A stretch of DNA of 64,000 nucleotides from Cyanobacteria bacterium SIG29 (GTDB lineage: Bacteria > Cyanobacteriota > Vampirovibrionia > Gastranaerophilales > Gastranaerophilaceae). Below the pieces are notes generated by a model. The model ran no database searches and was not told where the DNA came from. It saw nothing but the letters and a program-made list of their open reading frames with translations. Of this stretch, positions 50,659 to 59,416 are shown piece after piece (positions within the stretch are counted from its first letter, which is position 1; every line of letters starts with the position of its first letter). The stretch lies in contig SUTV01000004.1 of NCBI GenBank assembly GCA_015152515.1, positions 62,001 to 126,000 on the forward strand. Reading direction: 5' to 3'. The position numbers and the translations under genes are program-made.

Positions 50659-52364
50659 TGAAAGCACTATTTATTTTTCCTCCTTTTTATTCACAATATA
50701 GTATCAGTTGCGGTATTCCTCAAATTTTAAGCTATTTAAAAGCAAAAAATTATGATGTTAAAGCTCTTGATTTAAACATAAAATTTTATAATTACCTATA
50801 CAACGAAAAAGTTCTAAATAATCTTTTATTAGAAACATATGAAATCTATAAAAACCACGATAAATATAATCTTCCTATAGAATATTACAACCATCTAGAA
50901 GAATTTTTCAGTAATAAAAAATTGGTTTATAAAGTTCATAATGCAATTAAAAATATTGATGATATTAAACAGAGTTTAATATCAAAAAAGAAATTTATAG
51001 ATTTTTCTGAAAAAGGAAATAATATAGTAACTGGAATTGAAGATATCCAAAAATTATTGAATCTTATATTTCCAGAGGAAACACCTTACGATGACAGAAA
51101 CTATTTTATTAATGAGTCTATGATTTCAACATATAAAAATTTCCTTAATTTAATTGTTGATGACATTCTTAAAGAAAATTATGATTATATAGGTTTTTCA
51201 GTAAACGGGGATTCTCAATTTATATCTTCTCTTATCAGCGCTAAATTATTAAAAGAAAAAGGATATAAAGGTAAAATAGGGCTTGGCGGTACTAATTTCT
51301 TTAAAGATTTAAATGTTATTAAAGAAGATAAATCACTATTTCAAAAATATGTTGATATTGTTATTGTAGGGCAGGGAGAATATGCTCACGAAGAATATTT
51401 TGAGTTTTTAAATGGTAAAAGAGAACTCAAAGATGTATCAAACATTATTTATCTTGATGAAAATATTGTTGAGAACAAAGAAAAATATCTTTCTGTAAAA
51501 GACTACTATATTCCTTGTTACGATGATTATGATTTTACAGAATATATGCTTCCTGAACCAATATTGCCAATTAGGGCATCATATGGATGTTATTGGGGGA
51601 AATGTGTGTTCTGTGCATATTATTATAATGATAAAAACTACTTCTTTATTCGCAAGGTTGATGATTTAATTAAAGAAATTAAATTCTATATTGAAACCTA
51701 TAATATAGATACCTTCTTATTTACAGATGCTGCACTTCCACCTAGATATTTAGATGAATTTGCGACTAAAATTATCGAACAAAAAATTAAAATCTACTTC
51801 TATATGCAAGGCAGATTTGAAGATGATTTTGATAAGGTATTACTTAAAAAACTGCACAATGCTGGATTGAAAGTTTGCGCTTGGGGCTTAGAATCGGCTT
51901 CACCTAAAATCATAGAAAAAATGAATAAAGGAACAACTATTAATACTGCAGAAAGAATACTTAAAGAATCAAGCGAAACAGGAATTTTTAATCATATTTA
52001 TTGGATGTATGATTTCCCAAGTGAAACAATTGATGATTTCAATTTGACATATAATTTTATTAAAAAAAATATTAATTTCATAAACAATCATAGTGCATCA
52101 CAATGTACACTTCCAATTTTTTCATATATGTATTCTCATCCTGAAGAATTTGGGTTTGAGGGAAAACTGCTTAAACAAGCAAAAGACAACAATAAAAGTT
52201 CTGACTGTTTAAAAGCCCAGTGGCTAGGTATTCCAACTAAAACAGAAATCAAAGAAAAAGTTTTTGAAATTCAGCGTTTAATTATGCAAAAACAAAAAAT
52301 TATCACCACAAGCAGTGAATTACTAACTATATTAGCGAAATATGGTATATATGAAAAACAATGA
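50658..52364 (+). CDS. B12-binding-type radical SAM protein, array member 7
   Basis: 568 residues. The N-terminus reverts to YSISCGIPQILSYLKAKNYD. Cluster motif CYWGKCVFCAYYYNDKNYFF. Barrel: KVCAWGLESASPKIIEKMNK, then GTTINTAERILKESSETGIF, the most altered version of this helix. Type B tail (CLKAQWLGIPTKTEIKEKVF, SELLTILAKYGIYEK). It ends the second transcription segment. Confidence 0.85.
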   Translation: MKALFIFPPFYSQYSISCGIPQILSYLKAKNYDVKALDLNIKFYNYLYNEKVLNNLLLETYEIYKNHDKYNLPIEYYNHLEEFFSNKKLVYKVHNAIKNIDDIKQSLISKKKFIDFSEKGNNIVTGIEDIQKLLNLIFPEETPYDDRNYFINESMISTYKNFLNLIVDDILKENYDYIGFSVNGDSQFISSLISAKLLKEKGYKGKIGLGGTNFFKDLNVIKEDKSLFQKYVDIVIVGQGEYAHEEYFEFLNGKRELKDVSNIIYLDENIVENKEKYLSVKDYYIPCYDDYDFTEYMLPEPILPIRASYGCYWGKCVFCAYYYNDKNYFFIRKVDDLIKEIKFYIETYNIDTFLFTDAALPPRYLDEFATKIIEQKIKIYFYMQGRFEDDFDKVLLKKLHNAGLKVCAWGLESASPKIIEKMNKGTTINTAERILKESSETGIFNHIYWMYDFPSETIDDFNLTYNFIKKNINFINNHSASQCTLPIFSYMYSHPEEFGFEGKLLKQAKDNNKSSDCLKAQWLGIPTKTEIKEKVFEIQRLIMQKQKIITTSSELLTILAKYGIYEKQ

Positions 52365-52417
52365 AATACGCCTTTATGATATAATTAATCCATAAATAAG
52401 AAGAATAAGGACTAATA
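52365..52417 (+). promoter_or_regulatory. Array promoter P3 (repeat copy 3)
   Basis: GAAATACGCCTTTATGATAT and AATTAATCCATAAATAAG again, with TATAAT at 52380-52385 and AAGGACTAATA before the next ATG. The block begins within a few bases of the stop of member 7. Confidence 0.65.
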
Positions 52418-54061
52418 ATGAAAGCACTGCTTATATCTCCTCCATTTTATTCTCAATTTAGTATAATTACAGGCATTCCTCAGATTATAAGCTACTTAAA
52501 AGCAAAAAATTATGATGTTAAATCCCTTGATTTAAACATTAAATTTTATAATTATTTATACAATGAAAAAGTCCTTAATAACCTTTTATTAGAAACATAT
52601 GAAATCTATAAAAATCACGATAAGTATAATCTTCCTGTTGAATATTACAATCGCTTAGATGAATTTTTTAACAACAAAAAATATGTTTATAAAATTCATA
52701 ATACAATTAAAAATATTGATAATATCAAACAAAATTTAAAATCAGAAAAAAATTTCATTGATTTTCTTAAAAAAGAAAATCATATAATGGCAGCAATTAA
52801 GGATATTCAAAAGTTATCCCATTTTATTTTTAAAGATAAAACACCTTATGAAGATAGAAAATATTTTATTAATGAGTCAACGATTTCAACATATAAAAGT
52901 TTCCTCAAACCATTTATTGATGACATTCTAAAAGAAAATTACGATTATATCGGTTTTTCAGATAATGGGGATTCTCAATTTATATCTTCTCTTATTATGA
53001 TTAAATTATTAAAAGAAAAAGGTTATAAAGGTAAAATTGGGATTGGTGGCACTAATGTCTTTAAAGATTTAAATGTTATTAAAGAAGATAAATCTCTATT
53101 TCAAAAATATGTTGATATTGTTATTGTAGGGCAAGGCGAATATGCTCACGAAGAATACTTTGAGTTTTTAAATGGCAAAAGAGAACTCAAAGATGTATGC
53201 AATATTATTTATCTTGATAACAATGAAAACATTGTTATGAACAAAGAAAAATATCTTTCAGAGAAAGATTATAGTGTTCCTTGCTATGATGATTATGATT
53301 TTTCTGAATATATGCTCCCAAAATCAATTTTAGCAATTAGAGCATCTTATGGATGTTATTGGGGCAAATGTACATTTTGCGAGCTATATTATCTTGATAA
53401 AAACTACTTCTTTATTCGCAAAGTTGATGATTTAATTGAAGAAATTAATTTCTATATTAAAACATATAACATAAATACCTTCTATTTTGTTGACTATGGA
53501 TTGCCACCTAAATATTTAGATGAATTTGCAACCAAAATTATCGAACAAAAAATTAAAATATATTTTATGATGGATAACAGACTTGAAGATGCTTTTGATA
53601 AAAATTTACTAGAAAAACTGTATAAAGCAGGGTTAAAAATTTGTGCTTGGGGGTTAGAATCAGCATCTCCAAAAATCTTAGAAAAGATGAACAAAGGAAT
53701 TAATATAGATACTGCTCAAAGGATTCTTGAAACAGCACACTCTGTTGGCATTAAAAACATAGTATACACTATATATGATTTTCCTGAAGAAACAATTGAT
53801 GATTTCAATTTAACTTATAATTTCATTAAGAAAAATATTAATTTCATAGAAAACCATGTTGCAAATCGTTTTATACTTCCAACTTTTTCATATATAAATT
53901 CCAACCCAGAAGAATTTGGGCTTAACAAAAAACTGATTGAACAAGTACAATCTAATCATAAAGACTTTGATCGTCTAAAAGCGCAATGGCTAAACATCCA
54001 AACCAAAGCTGAAGTGCAGGATAAAATCCTTGAAATTCAGCGTTTAATCATACAAAAATAA
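52418..54061 (+). CDS. B12-binding-type radical SAM protein, array member 8
   Basis: 547 residues, the shortest; the tail stops after EIQRLIIQK, lacking the final 20 residues of the other type B members. It starts ALLISPPFYSQFSIITGIPQ, again with Thr for Cys. Cluster motif CYWGKCTFCELYYLDKNYFF, with a Glu next to the third cysteine that no other member has. Upstream it reads KSILAIRASYG rather than EPILPIRASYG. It is the last gene before the divergent small peptide and YcaO genes. Confidence 0.85.
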   Translation: MKALLISPPFYSQFSIITGIPQIISYLKAKNYDVKSLDLNIKFYNYLYNEKVLNNLLLETYEIYKNHDKYNLPVEYYNRLDEFFNNKKYVYKIHNTIKNIDNIKQNLKSEKNFIDFLKKENHIMAAIKDIQKLSHFIFKDKTPYEDRKYFINESTISTYKSFLKPFIDDILKENYDYIGFSDNGDSQFISSLIMIKLLKEKGYKGKIGIGGTNVFKDLNVIKEDKSLFQKYVDIVIVGQGEYAHEEYFEFLNGKRELKDVCNIIYLDNNENIVMNKEKYLSEKDYSVPCYDDYDFSEYMLPKSILAIRASYGCYWGKCTFCELYYLDKNYFFIRKVDDLIEEINFYIKTYNINTFYFVDYGLPPKYLDEFATKIIEQKIKIYFMMDNRLEDAFDKNLLEKLYKAGLKICAWGLESASPKILEKMNKGINIDTAQRILETAHSVGIKNIVYTIYDFPEETIDDFNLTYNFIKKNINFIENHVANRFILPTFSYINSNPEEFGLNKKLIEQVQSNHKDFDRLKAQWLNIQTKAEVQDKILEIQRLIIQK

Positions 54062-54082
54062 AAAAATAACTAAAGGAGTTTA

Positions 54083-54271
54083 CTATATAACTAATGTAAT
54101 TCCGTAAATGCCTTTACTTGCAACGATGAAATAATTTTCAAAATCAACATCATCAGAATCATCTATTCCGAATAAATATGTATTTTCAAAATCATCCATA
54201 TTTACAGTATGACCATTATGTAAAGTTATATCTTCTGAACCATTTTCTTGTGGCGGATTATTTTCTGGCAT
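54083..54271 (-). CDS. Small acidic peptide, candidate RiPP precursor
   Basis: 62 residues from the ATG at 54271, which has a strong GGAGG four bases upstream (unlike the longer frame from 54292). The N-terminal two thirds is acidic and polar like a leader: MPENNPPQENGSEDITLHNG, then an Asp/Glu-rich stretch around FGIDDSDDVDFENY. The last 15 residues switch to IVASKGIYGITLVI, a small hydrophobic tail with Ser, Thr, Gly and Tyr. Placed between the eight radical SAM genes and YcaO, facing away from YcaO, it is the best precursor candidate here. Alternatives are an acidic regulator or an immunity peptide. Confidence 0.6.
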   Translation of the reverse strand: MPENNPPQENGSEDITLHNGHTVNMDDFENTYLFGIDDSDDVDFENYFIVASKGIYGITLVI

Positions 54272-54303
54272 ATTTCCTCCATATGTTATCAACTCATAAT
54301 TAT

Positions 54304-54312
54304 ATTATACCA
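54304..54312 (-). promoter_or_regulatory. Extended -10 promoter of the small peptide gene
   Basis: TGGTATAAT on the minus strand (TATAAT at 54304-54309 preceded by TGG) lies about 30 bases before the peptide start. No clear -35 is present, as is usual for extended -10 promoters. Confidence 0.5.
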
Positions 54313-54432
54313 CAATAACAAAAAAATGTATCATTTAAACATTTTTATTGCTTTTATGAAAGATTGCTTTTAACCCCAAATATGTTATGATTAGAGTTAT
54401 AATTATAATTGAGAATAAGGGATTTATTAATA

Positions 54433-56244
54433 ATGAAATATAGTATTTTAAAGGACAATACTCCACAAAAGACAATTAATCGAATCAAAAGTATTCTAAA
54501 AAAGAATAATCTTAATATTCGTGAAAGAGTTATTACGAATCAAGATGAAACCTCTTGTTTCGTAAGAGTATTTGCTATGGAGAGTGAGAGTATAGCTTCA
54601 GGTGGCAAAGGCACAAGCAAGGAAAATTGTATTGCAAGTGCTTATGCCGAATTTATGGAAAGACTTCAAACCGGTCTGGTATTTGAACCATACTTCTTTA
54701 TGTCAGAACCAGATGAAAAAATAAAAAACCTTGATGAACTTGAAATAACAGAAGCTGAAAAAAATGTATTTAAAGTAATAAACAAAATTTTATTAAAAGA
54801 AAAAGATGTTCTTAAATTAAAATACCAAAAAGAATTTAATTTTAGTCAAACAGAAGGTCAGACTTCTGTAGTTCCTTTTGTAGCAGTAAAAGATAAGAAA
54901 ATAAAATATCTTCCAATAAACGAAATCAAATTTCTGCAAGGTTCAAATGGCGCAGCTGCAGGCAATACCTATGAAGAAGCACTGGTTCAGGGACTTTCTG
55001 AAATATGTGAAAGATATTCAATGAAACAGATTTTTGATAAAAATGTAAAAATGCCACTATTACCTTCTGAATATATAAATAAATATGATAAAATACAAAA
55101 AATCATTTCTTATATTGAAAATAAGGGTATTACCGTAACAATTAAAGACGCATCATTAGGCAAGGGGTTACCTGTTATTTGTACTATTTTTGAAGATAAA
55201 AATAATAATGATGTTATAAATTTAAGTTTTGGTGCACATCCTTCACTGCCTATAGCAATTGAAAGAACCCTTACAGAATTTTTACAAGGATATGATATAG
55301 AAAAGGATTTTGAAAGAGAGATAAATAATTACATAAATATAAATGATTATGAAAATATTTGCAGAGTAATAAAAAGACAATTTGCGAACAAATGTGTATT
55401 CCCTAAAAATTCAAAATTTTTAGCAAATATTTTATGTAATGATTCTGACTATGATTTTTCTAATGAAGCTTGGGTTATAAATGAAAAAGTTACAAATAAG
55501 AGCTTGTCAAAGAAATTAATGTCAAAAGTTCTTGAATTCACCAATGAAATTTATGTTAGAGATTATAATTTTATGGGTTTCCCAACAGTATATATATATG
55601 TTCCAGAATTTTCACAAATTAATTTAAATTTAAATGAAAATAATTATATAAATATAGCAGATTGGATTGAATTTTCTTTTTCTAAAAAGCCTGCAAAAGA
55701 TTTTAATTCTTTTTGTGATGCTTGTCATTTCGGCTCATTTAGTTTATCAGATAAATATTTTAAATTATCAAGAATATTTCCAGAATATTGGGGATTTCTA
55801 TCAGCAATAATAAATGAAGACTATGAAATGATAAAAACATACGGAGAAGTTGTAAAAAATAATTTTAAATTTTTTATTAGGGCAAAAAGAACAGGAATTA
55901 AATTATCATTACTTGAAGGAATATTACTATATTTTGATTTAAAATCTTGTGGAAAAGAAAAAAATGATATTATGCAAGAAATCACAAATACATATTCTGA
56001 AACAATAGCAAAAGAAATAGATGATTTTATTTCAAACCTAGATTTTGAAAAAATCAAAATATTATTAATAAAAAATCGTGATAAAAAAGATTCTTTTCTT
56101 CTTTCAAATTATATGATGGATGATATCAAAGAAACTGTCTCTAAAAAACACAAAAATAAATGTCCTAAACAGCATAAACTGTTAAATAAAATAAATGACA
56201 ATGGTTTTATATCACACCTTTTATCAACAATAAGAAATCATTAA
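54433..56244 (+). CDS. ycaO: YcaO-domain ATP-dependent cyclodehydratase-like protein (long E. coli type)
   Basis: 603 residues from the ATG at 54433, with AAGGGA upstream; the earlier TTG overlaps this site. It aligns by eye along its whole length with E. coli YcaO: ESIASGGKGTSKENCIASAY / AEFMERLQ (ATP/Mg-binding), SNGAAAGNTYEEALVQGLSE / ICERYS, KDASLGKGLPVICTIF and LSFGAHPSLPIAIERTLTEF / LQG. YcaO enzymes phosphorylate peptide-bond oxygens and install azolines, thioamides or amidines; the E. coli member is linked to RimO-dependent methylthiolation. No TOMM partner and no C-terminal PxPxP motif are seen. Its 3' end overlaps the convergent M50 protease gene by 38 bp. Confidence 0.88.
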   Translation: MKYSILKDNTPQKTINRIKSILKKNNLNIRERVITNQDETSCFVRVFAMESESIASGGKGTSKENCIASAYAEFMERLQTGLVFEPYFFMSEPDEKIKNLDELEITEAEKNVFKVINKILLKEKDVLKLKYQKEFNFSQTEGQTSVVPFVAVKDKKIKYLPINEIKFLQGSNGAAAGNTYEEALVQGLSEICERYSMKQIFDKNVKMPLLPSEYINKYDKIQKIISYIENKGITVTIKDASLGKGLPVICTIFEDKNNNDVINLSFGAHPSLPIAIERTLTEFLQGYDIEKDFEREINNYININDYENICRVIKRQFANKCVFPKNSKFLANILCNDSDYDFSNEAWVINEKVTNKSLSKKLMSKVLEFTNEIYVRDYNFMGFPTVYIYVPEFSQINLNLNENNYINIADWIEFSFSKKPAKDFNSFCDACHFGSFSLSDKYFKLSRIFPEYWGFLSAIINEDYEMIKTYGEVVKNNFKFFIRAKRTGIKLSLLEGILLYFDLKSCGKEKNDIMQEITNTYSETIAKEIDDFISNLDFEKIKILLIKNRDKKDSFLLSNYMMDDIKETVSKKHKNKCPKQHKLLNKINDNGFISHLLSTIRNH

Positions 56245-57202
56245 AAATAATAAAAATTATAAATATAGAAATTATACTTAAGATTATTGAATTAATCTTA
56301 AGTATTTTCTTATAAACATTATTATTTATTTTTCTATGAAAAGCAGTAATTAAAATAATACCACCATCAAGTGTAGGCAAAGGCAATAAATTAAAAATTC
56401 CCATATTTAAAGAGAAAAAGGCTACAAGCCAAATTGCTCTATATAACTGTTGCACAGAAATAAAATCAAAAGAAATCCTAAAATATGAAATGTAACCTCT
56501 TAAATCAAAAATCGACAATTTGCCAGTTAATAATTGCCCTATATAATAAAATAATATATTTACTTGATTCTCTATTCCTTTCACAGCAGCGCAAAACAAA
56601 GAATAAATATTATCTACATTATAAAATTTTTCTTCAATCCCTATATTTTTTGTATGTATAAGTAATCCTGATTCTTGAGGAGAAGAAAGCACCTTTAAAC
56701 GAATATTATCTGTATTATATCTATCTGGATAAACTCTAAAATACTGCATTAAGGCAATATCATTATCAGAAATTCTATATTCTTCTTTTGTAATATCTTT
56801 CCCTTGTTCAATATTTGAAACAATATAATCATTTACTGGTATAAAATGCCAAAATATACCAATAAATAATAATAAAAGGAAGGAATACAAAAAATTTCCT
56901 AATGCTCCACCTAAAGTTATCAATATTTTTGACAACTCTGACTTACTTACAATAGAAGATTCTTTTCCTTCTTTTTGACTTGTATCATATTCTATACCTG
57001 CACTAAAAGGCAGAAGATAAAAAACAAATTCAGTATTCCAAAAATTTATTTTAAATAAGATAGGTCCTTTTTCAAGTCCCATCCTAACTCTTAAAATCCT
57101 AACTCCTTGCATTTTGGCAATAAAGAAATGACCAAATTCATGAATATATAAAGAAAGTATCAACATTATTAAAATCAATAAAATATATAAAATTAGAGAC
57201 AA
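56207..57202 (-). CDS. M50 site-2-type intramembrane metalloprotease
   Basis: 331 residues. Zinc motif HEFGHFFIAKMQG in the first transmembrane segment (residues about 21-33) and the second motif NLLPLPTLDGG near residue 280 are both present, with hydrophobic helices LITLGGALGNFLYSFLLLLF and others between. The region between the catalytic helices is short and shows no clear PDZ domain. Such RseP/SpoIVFB relatives cut membrane-spanning peptides. Here it might cleave the leader of a modified peptide or liberate a signal. It is 7 bp downstream of the aminotransferase on the same strand, so the two are in one operon. Confidence 0.85.
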   Translation of the reverse strand: MSLILYILLILIMLILSLYIHEFGHFFIAKMQGVRILRVRMGLEKGPILFKINFWNTEFVFYLLPFSAGIEYDTSQKEGKESSIVSKSELSKILITLGGALGNFLYSFLLLLFIGIFWHFIPVNDYIVSNIEQGKDITKEEYRISDNDIALMQYFRVYPDRYNTDNIRLKVLSSPQESGLLIHTKNIGIEEKFYNVDNIYSLFCAAVKGIENQVNILFYYIGQLLTGKLSIFDLRGYISYFRISFDFISVQQLYRAIWLVAFFSLNMGIFNLLPLPTLDGGIILITAFHRKINNNVYKKILKINSIILSIISIFIIFIIFNDFLLLIKGVI

Positions 57203-57209
57203 GTCTTCA

Positions 57210-58391
57210 TTACCTCATATTCTCTTTTAATACTGATGATAAAATACTAATACCTTCAATAACTTTTTCTTGTTTTATATTTGTATAACCTAATCTTATT
57301 TTGTTAGAAAAAGTTTTATTTGAAGTAAAATATTCCCCTGGCATAAACAAAACATTTTGCTCTATGCTCTTCTTTAAAAGTTCTTGTCCAGATAAATAAG
57401 ATGGAAGTGTCAACCAAAGAAATATTCCCCCCTCTGGTTCAGAGTATTCAATCTCTTTAGGAAATGTTTCATTAATTGCATTTAACATAATATTCAGTTG
57501 TTGTTTGTATGATTGTTTTAATTTTTTTAGATATGTATCAAAATCATTATTTAGTAAATATTCATATATTACATACTGTATAATATTCTCACTATGAATA
57601 TCAGAAGTTTGTTTAGCAATAGCAAGTTTATCAATAATTTCTTTATCTGCAATGGCAAAACCTAATCGAAGTCCACCTCCAAAAATTTTGGATAAAGAAC
57701 CTATATAAATATTTGAAGCGCGACTGTTTTGTCCTATAAAAGGAAGTCTTTTATCTTCAAAATTTAACTCTCCGTATGTATTATCCTGAACAAGTATTAA
57801 ATCTTTATCTTTAATTATTTCAAATATATCTGTCCTATTTTGTTTTGAATATGAAACTGTTGTCGGATTTTGTATATTAGGGATTAAATAAGCCATTTTA
57901 AACTTATCTTTTGAAAGTATTGAAGATAATTCATCAGTGTTTAATCCATTTGAATCAAAAGAAACAGAAGAAGTATTAACGTTATACATTTTTAAAAAAT
58001 CTGCAGAATATATAAAACTTGGGTTTTCTACAAGAATATTATCATTATCATTTAAAAAAACTTTGCCAATCAAATCAAACGCCTGTGTTGAACCAGTTGT
58101 AATAATAACATTATCTTCTGTTAAATTATCAAAATTCCAAACAGTGTTATATCTATGTGCAATATATTTTCTTAAATTAACATTGCCATATGCATTTGCG
58201 TACTGAAATACAAAGGACTTTTGTATTGCATTATTAAATGCATTACAAATCGCATCTTTAAACTCAGGAAATAAATTAACTTTACCACCTATAAAAGATA
58301 TTGTATGTTCATTTATTTTGCTTAAAATGTCTTGTTCAAAGACATCCATAACACATGTTTTTATCCTGTTCGAATAATATTTTTCAAACAT
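57210..58391 (-). CDS. PLP-dependent aminotransferase, class I/II (LysN/MocR C-domain type)
   Basis: 393 residues from the ATG at 58391 (GAGGAA six bases upstream). ISFIGGKVNLFPEF, YANAYGNVNLRKYIA, ITTGSTQAFDLIGKVFLN, DNILVENPSFIY, YLIPNIQNPTTVSYS and IYIGSLSKIFGGGLRLGFAI (Schiff-base Lys in SLSK) give a complete fold-type I enzyme. EPEGGIFLWLTLP and the closing arginine region (NKIRLGYT) match 2-aminoadipate aminotransferase-like proteins. It lacks the GntR DNA-binding domain of MocR regulators. It may act on a free amino acid or ketone building block of the locus product. Confidence 0.85.
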   Translation of the reverse strand: MFEKYYSNRIKTCVMDVFEQDILSKINEHTISFIGGKVNLFPEFKDAICNAFNNAIQKSFVFQYANAYGNVNLRKYIAHRYNTVWNFDNLTEDNVIITTGSTQAFDLIGKVFLNDNDNILVENPSFIYSADFLKMYNVNTSSVSFDSNGLNTDELSSILSKDKFKMAYLIPNIQNPTTVSYSKQNRTDIFEIIKDKDLILVQDNTYGELNFEDKRLPFIGQNSRASNIYIGSLSKIFGGGLRLGFAIADKEIIDKLAIAKQTSDIHSENIIQYVIYEYLLNNDFDTYLKKLKQSYKQQLNIMLNAINETFPKEIEYSEPEGGIFLWLTLPSYLSGQELLKKSIEQNVLFMPGEYFTSNKTFSNKIRLGYTNIKQEKVIEGISILSSVLKENMR

Positions 58392-58487
58392 AAGAAATTC
58401 CTCTATTCTTTTAGATGATAGCATAATTAAAAATAAACTAGCAATTAATTATTTACAAACAAATCAAAATGATATAGCATAACAATT

Positions 58488-59408
58488 ATGAAAGATAAAA
58501 TTGAAGTAGTAAGTGATAAAGTTCCTGAATTTTTATATCCGTTTTATTTGGGGAAGATATTTAAAGAACATACAGGGAATAATCTAAATTTAATATTCCC
58601 CAAAACTCTATCAGAAAAAATCCAGTGGTTGAAATTGTATGATGCTACTCCAGAAAAAACCATGTGGTCAGATAAACTAAAAGCAAGAGAATTATTTGCC
58701 GAAAAAATAGAAGGTGGAGAAAAATATCTAAAACCTTTAATCAATGTATGGAAAAATTTTGATGATATTAATTTTGAAGAACTACCTAATTCTTTTATTT
58801 TAAAAAGTAATAATGGCTCAGGCTTTAATTCTTTTATAATGAACAAAACTTTTTTACTAAAAAATAAAAACCAATTAAAAAAATTGAAAATACGAACAGA
58901 ATATTTTCAAAAGGTTAGATATCATTTAAAAAGTTTGGAATTACAATATCGAAATATTGAAAGTTTAATATTTGCTGAAGAATTAATTGGCGAATCTTAT
59001 GCAGATCCTACTGCAGATTGGGAAGTATATTGTTTTAATGGAGAACCTCAATTCATAACAACATTACCAAAATATAAAGTAGGGGAAAATGGTTGTTATC
59101 GTAATGAAAAAAGTTATGTTTATAATGAAAACTTTGAAAAATTAGATTTTTCGATTTCTGTGGATACTGATGATGAAGAGCTAGAAAAACCCGTTCATTA
59201 CGAAAAAATGTTTGAATATGCAAGAATATTATCAAAAGATTTTAAATTTGTAAGAGTTGATTTTGTAGAAAAAAATGGCAAATTATATTTTGGCGAATTA
59301 ACATTTACCCCATGTAGCGGTTTTTTCAGATTCAACGGACTAAAAGGCAACACCCCTGAAGCAAAAAAAATTGATTTAAGATTAGGTAAATTATTAAAAA
59401 TTAGATAA
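58488..59408 (+). CDS. TupA-like ATP-grasp protein
   Basis: 306 residues. LSEKIQWLKLYDATPEKTMW / SDKLKARELFAEKI and LPNSFILKSNNGSGFNSFIM are typical of the ATP-grasp TupA family (PF14305). The later acid ligands lie in DWEVYCFNGEPQFITT and KFVRVDFVEKNGKLYFGELT / FTPCSGFF. TupA family proteins are linked to teichuronopeptide or glycan-peptide ligation, forming amide bonds through acyl phosphates. Beside peptide-modifying enzymes it could append an amino acid to the product. It has no good Shine-Dalgarno sequence; TATAGCAT-type sequence lies close to the ATG. Confidence 0.8.
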   Translation: MKDKIEVVSDKVPEFLYPFYLGKIFKEHTGNNLNLIFPKTLSEKIQWLKLYDATPEKTMWSDKLKARELFAEKIEGGEKYLKPLINVWKNFDDINFEELPNSFILKSNNGSGFNSFIMNKTFLLKNKNQLKKLKIRTEYFQKVRYHLKSLELQYRNIESLIFAEELIGESYADPTADWEVYCFNGEPQFITTLPKYKVGENGCYRNEKSYVYNENFEKLDFSISVDTDDEELEKPVHYEKMFEYARILSKDFKFVRVDFVEKNGKLYFGELTFTPCSGFFRFNGLKGNTPEAKKIDLRLGKLLKIR

Positions 59409-59416
59409 TTTTATAT

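Noticed and set aside
53494..53694. Minus-strand frames inside the radical SAM genes (also in 41216-41563, 43052-43309, 48304-48522, 49980-50228)
   Set aside because: They recur at the same place in each paralogue because they are the antisense of the conserved GLESASPKILEKM region.
40233..54061. Array read as a repeated sequencing or assembly error
   Set aside because: The eight copies differ throughout at nucleotide and protein level with intact frames and two distinct tail types, so they are true paralogues.
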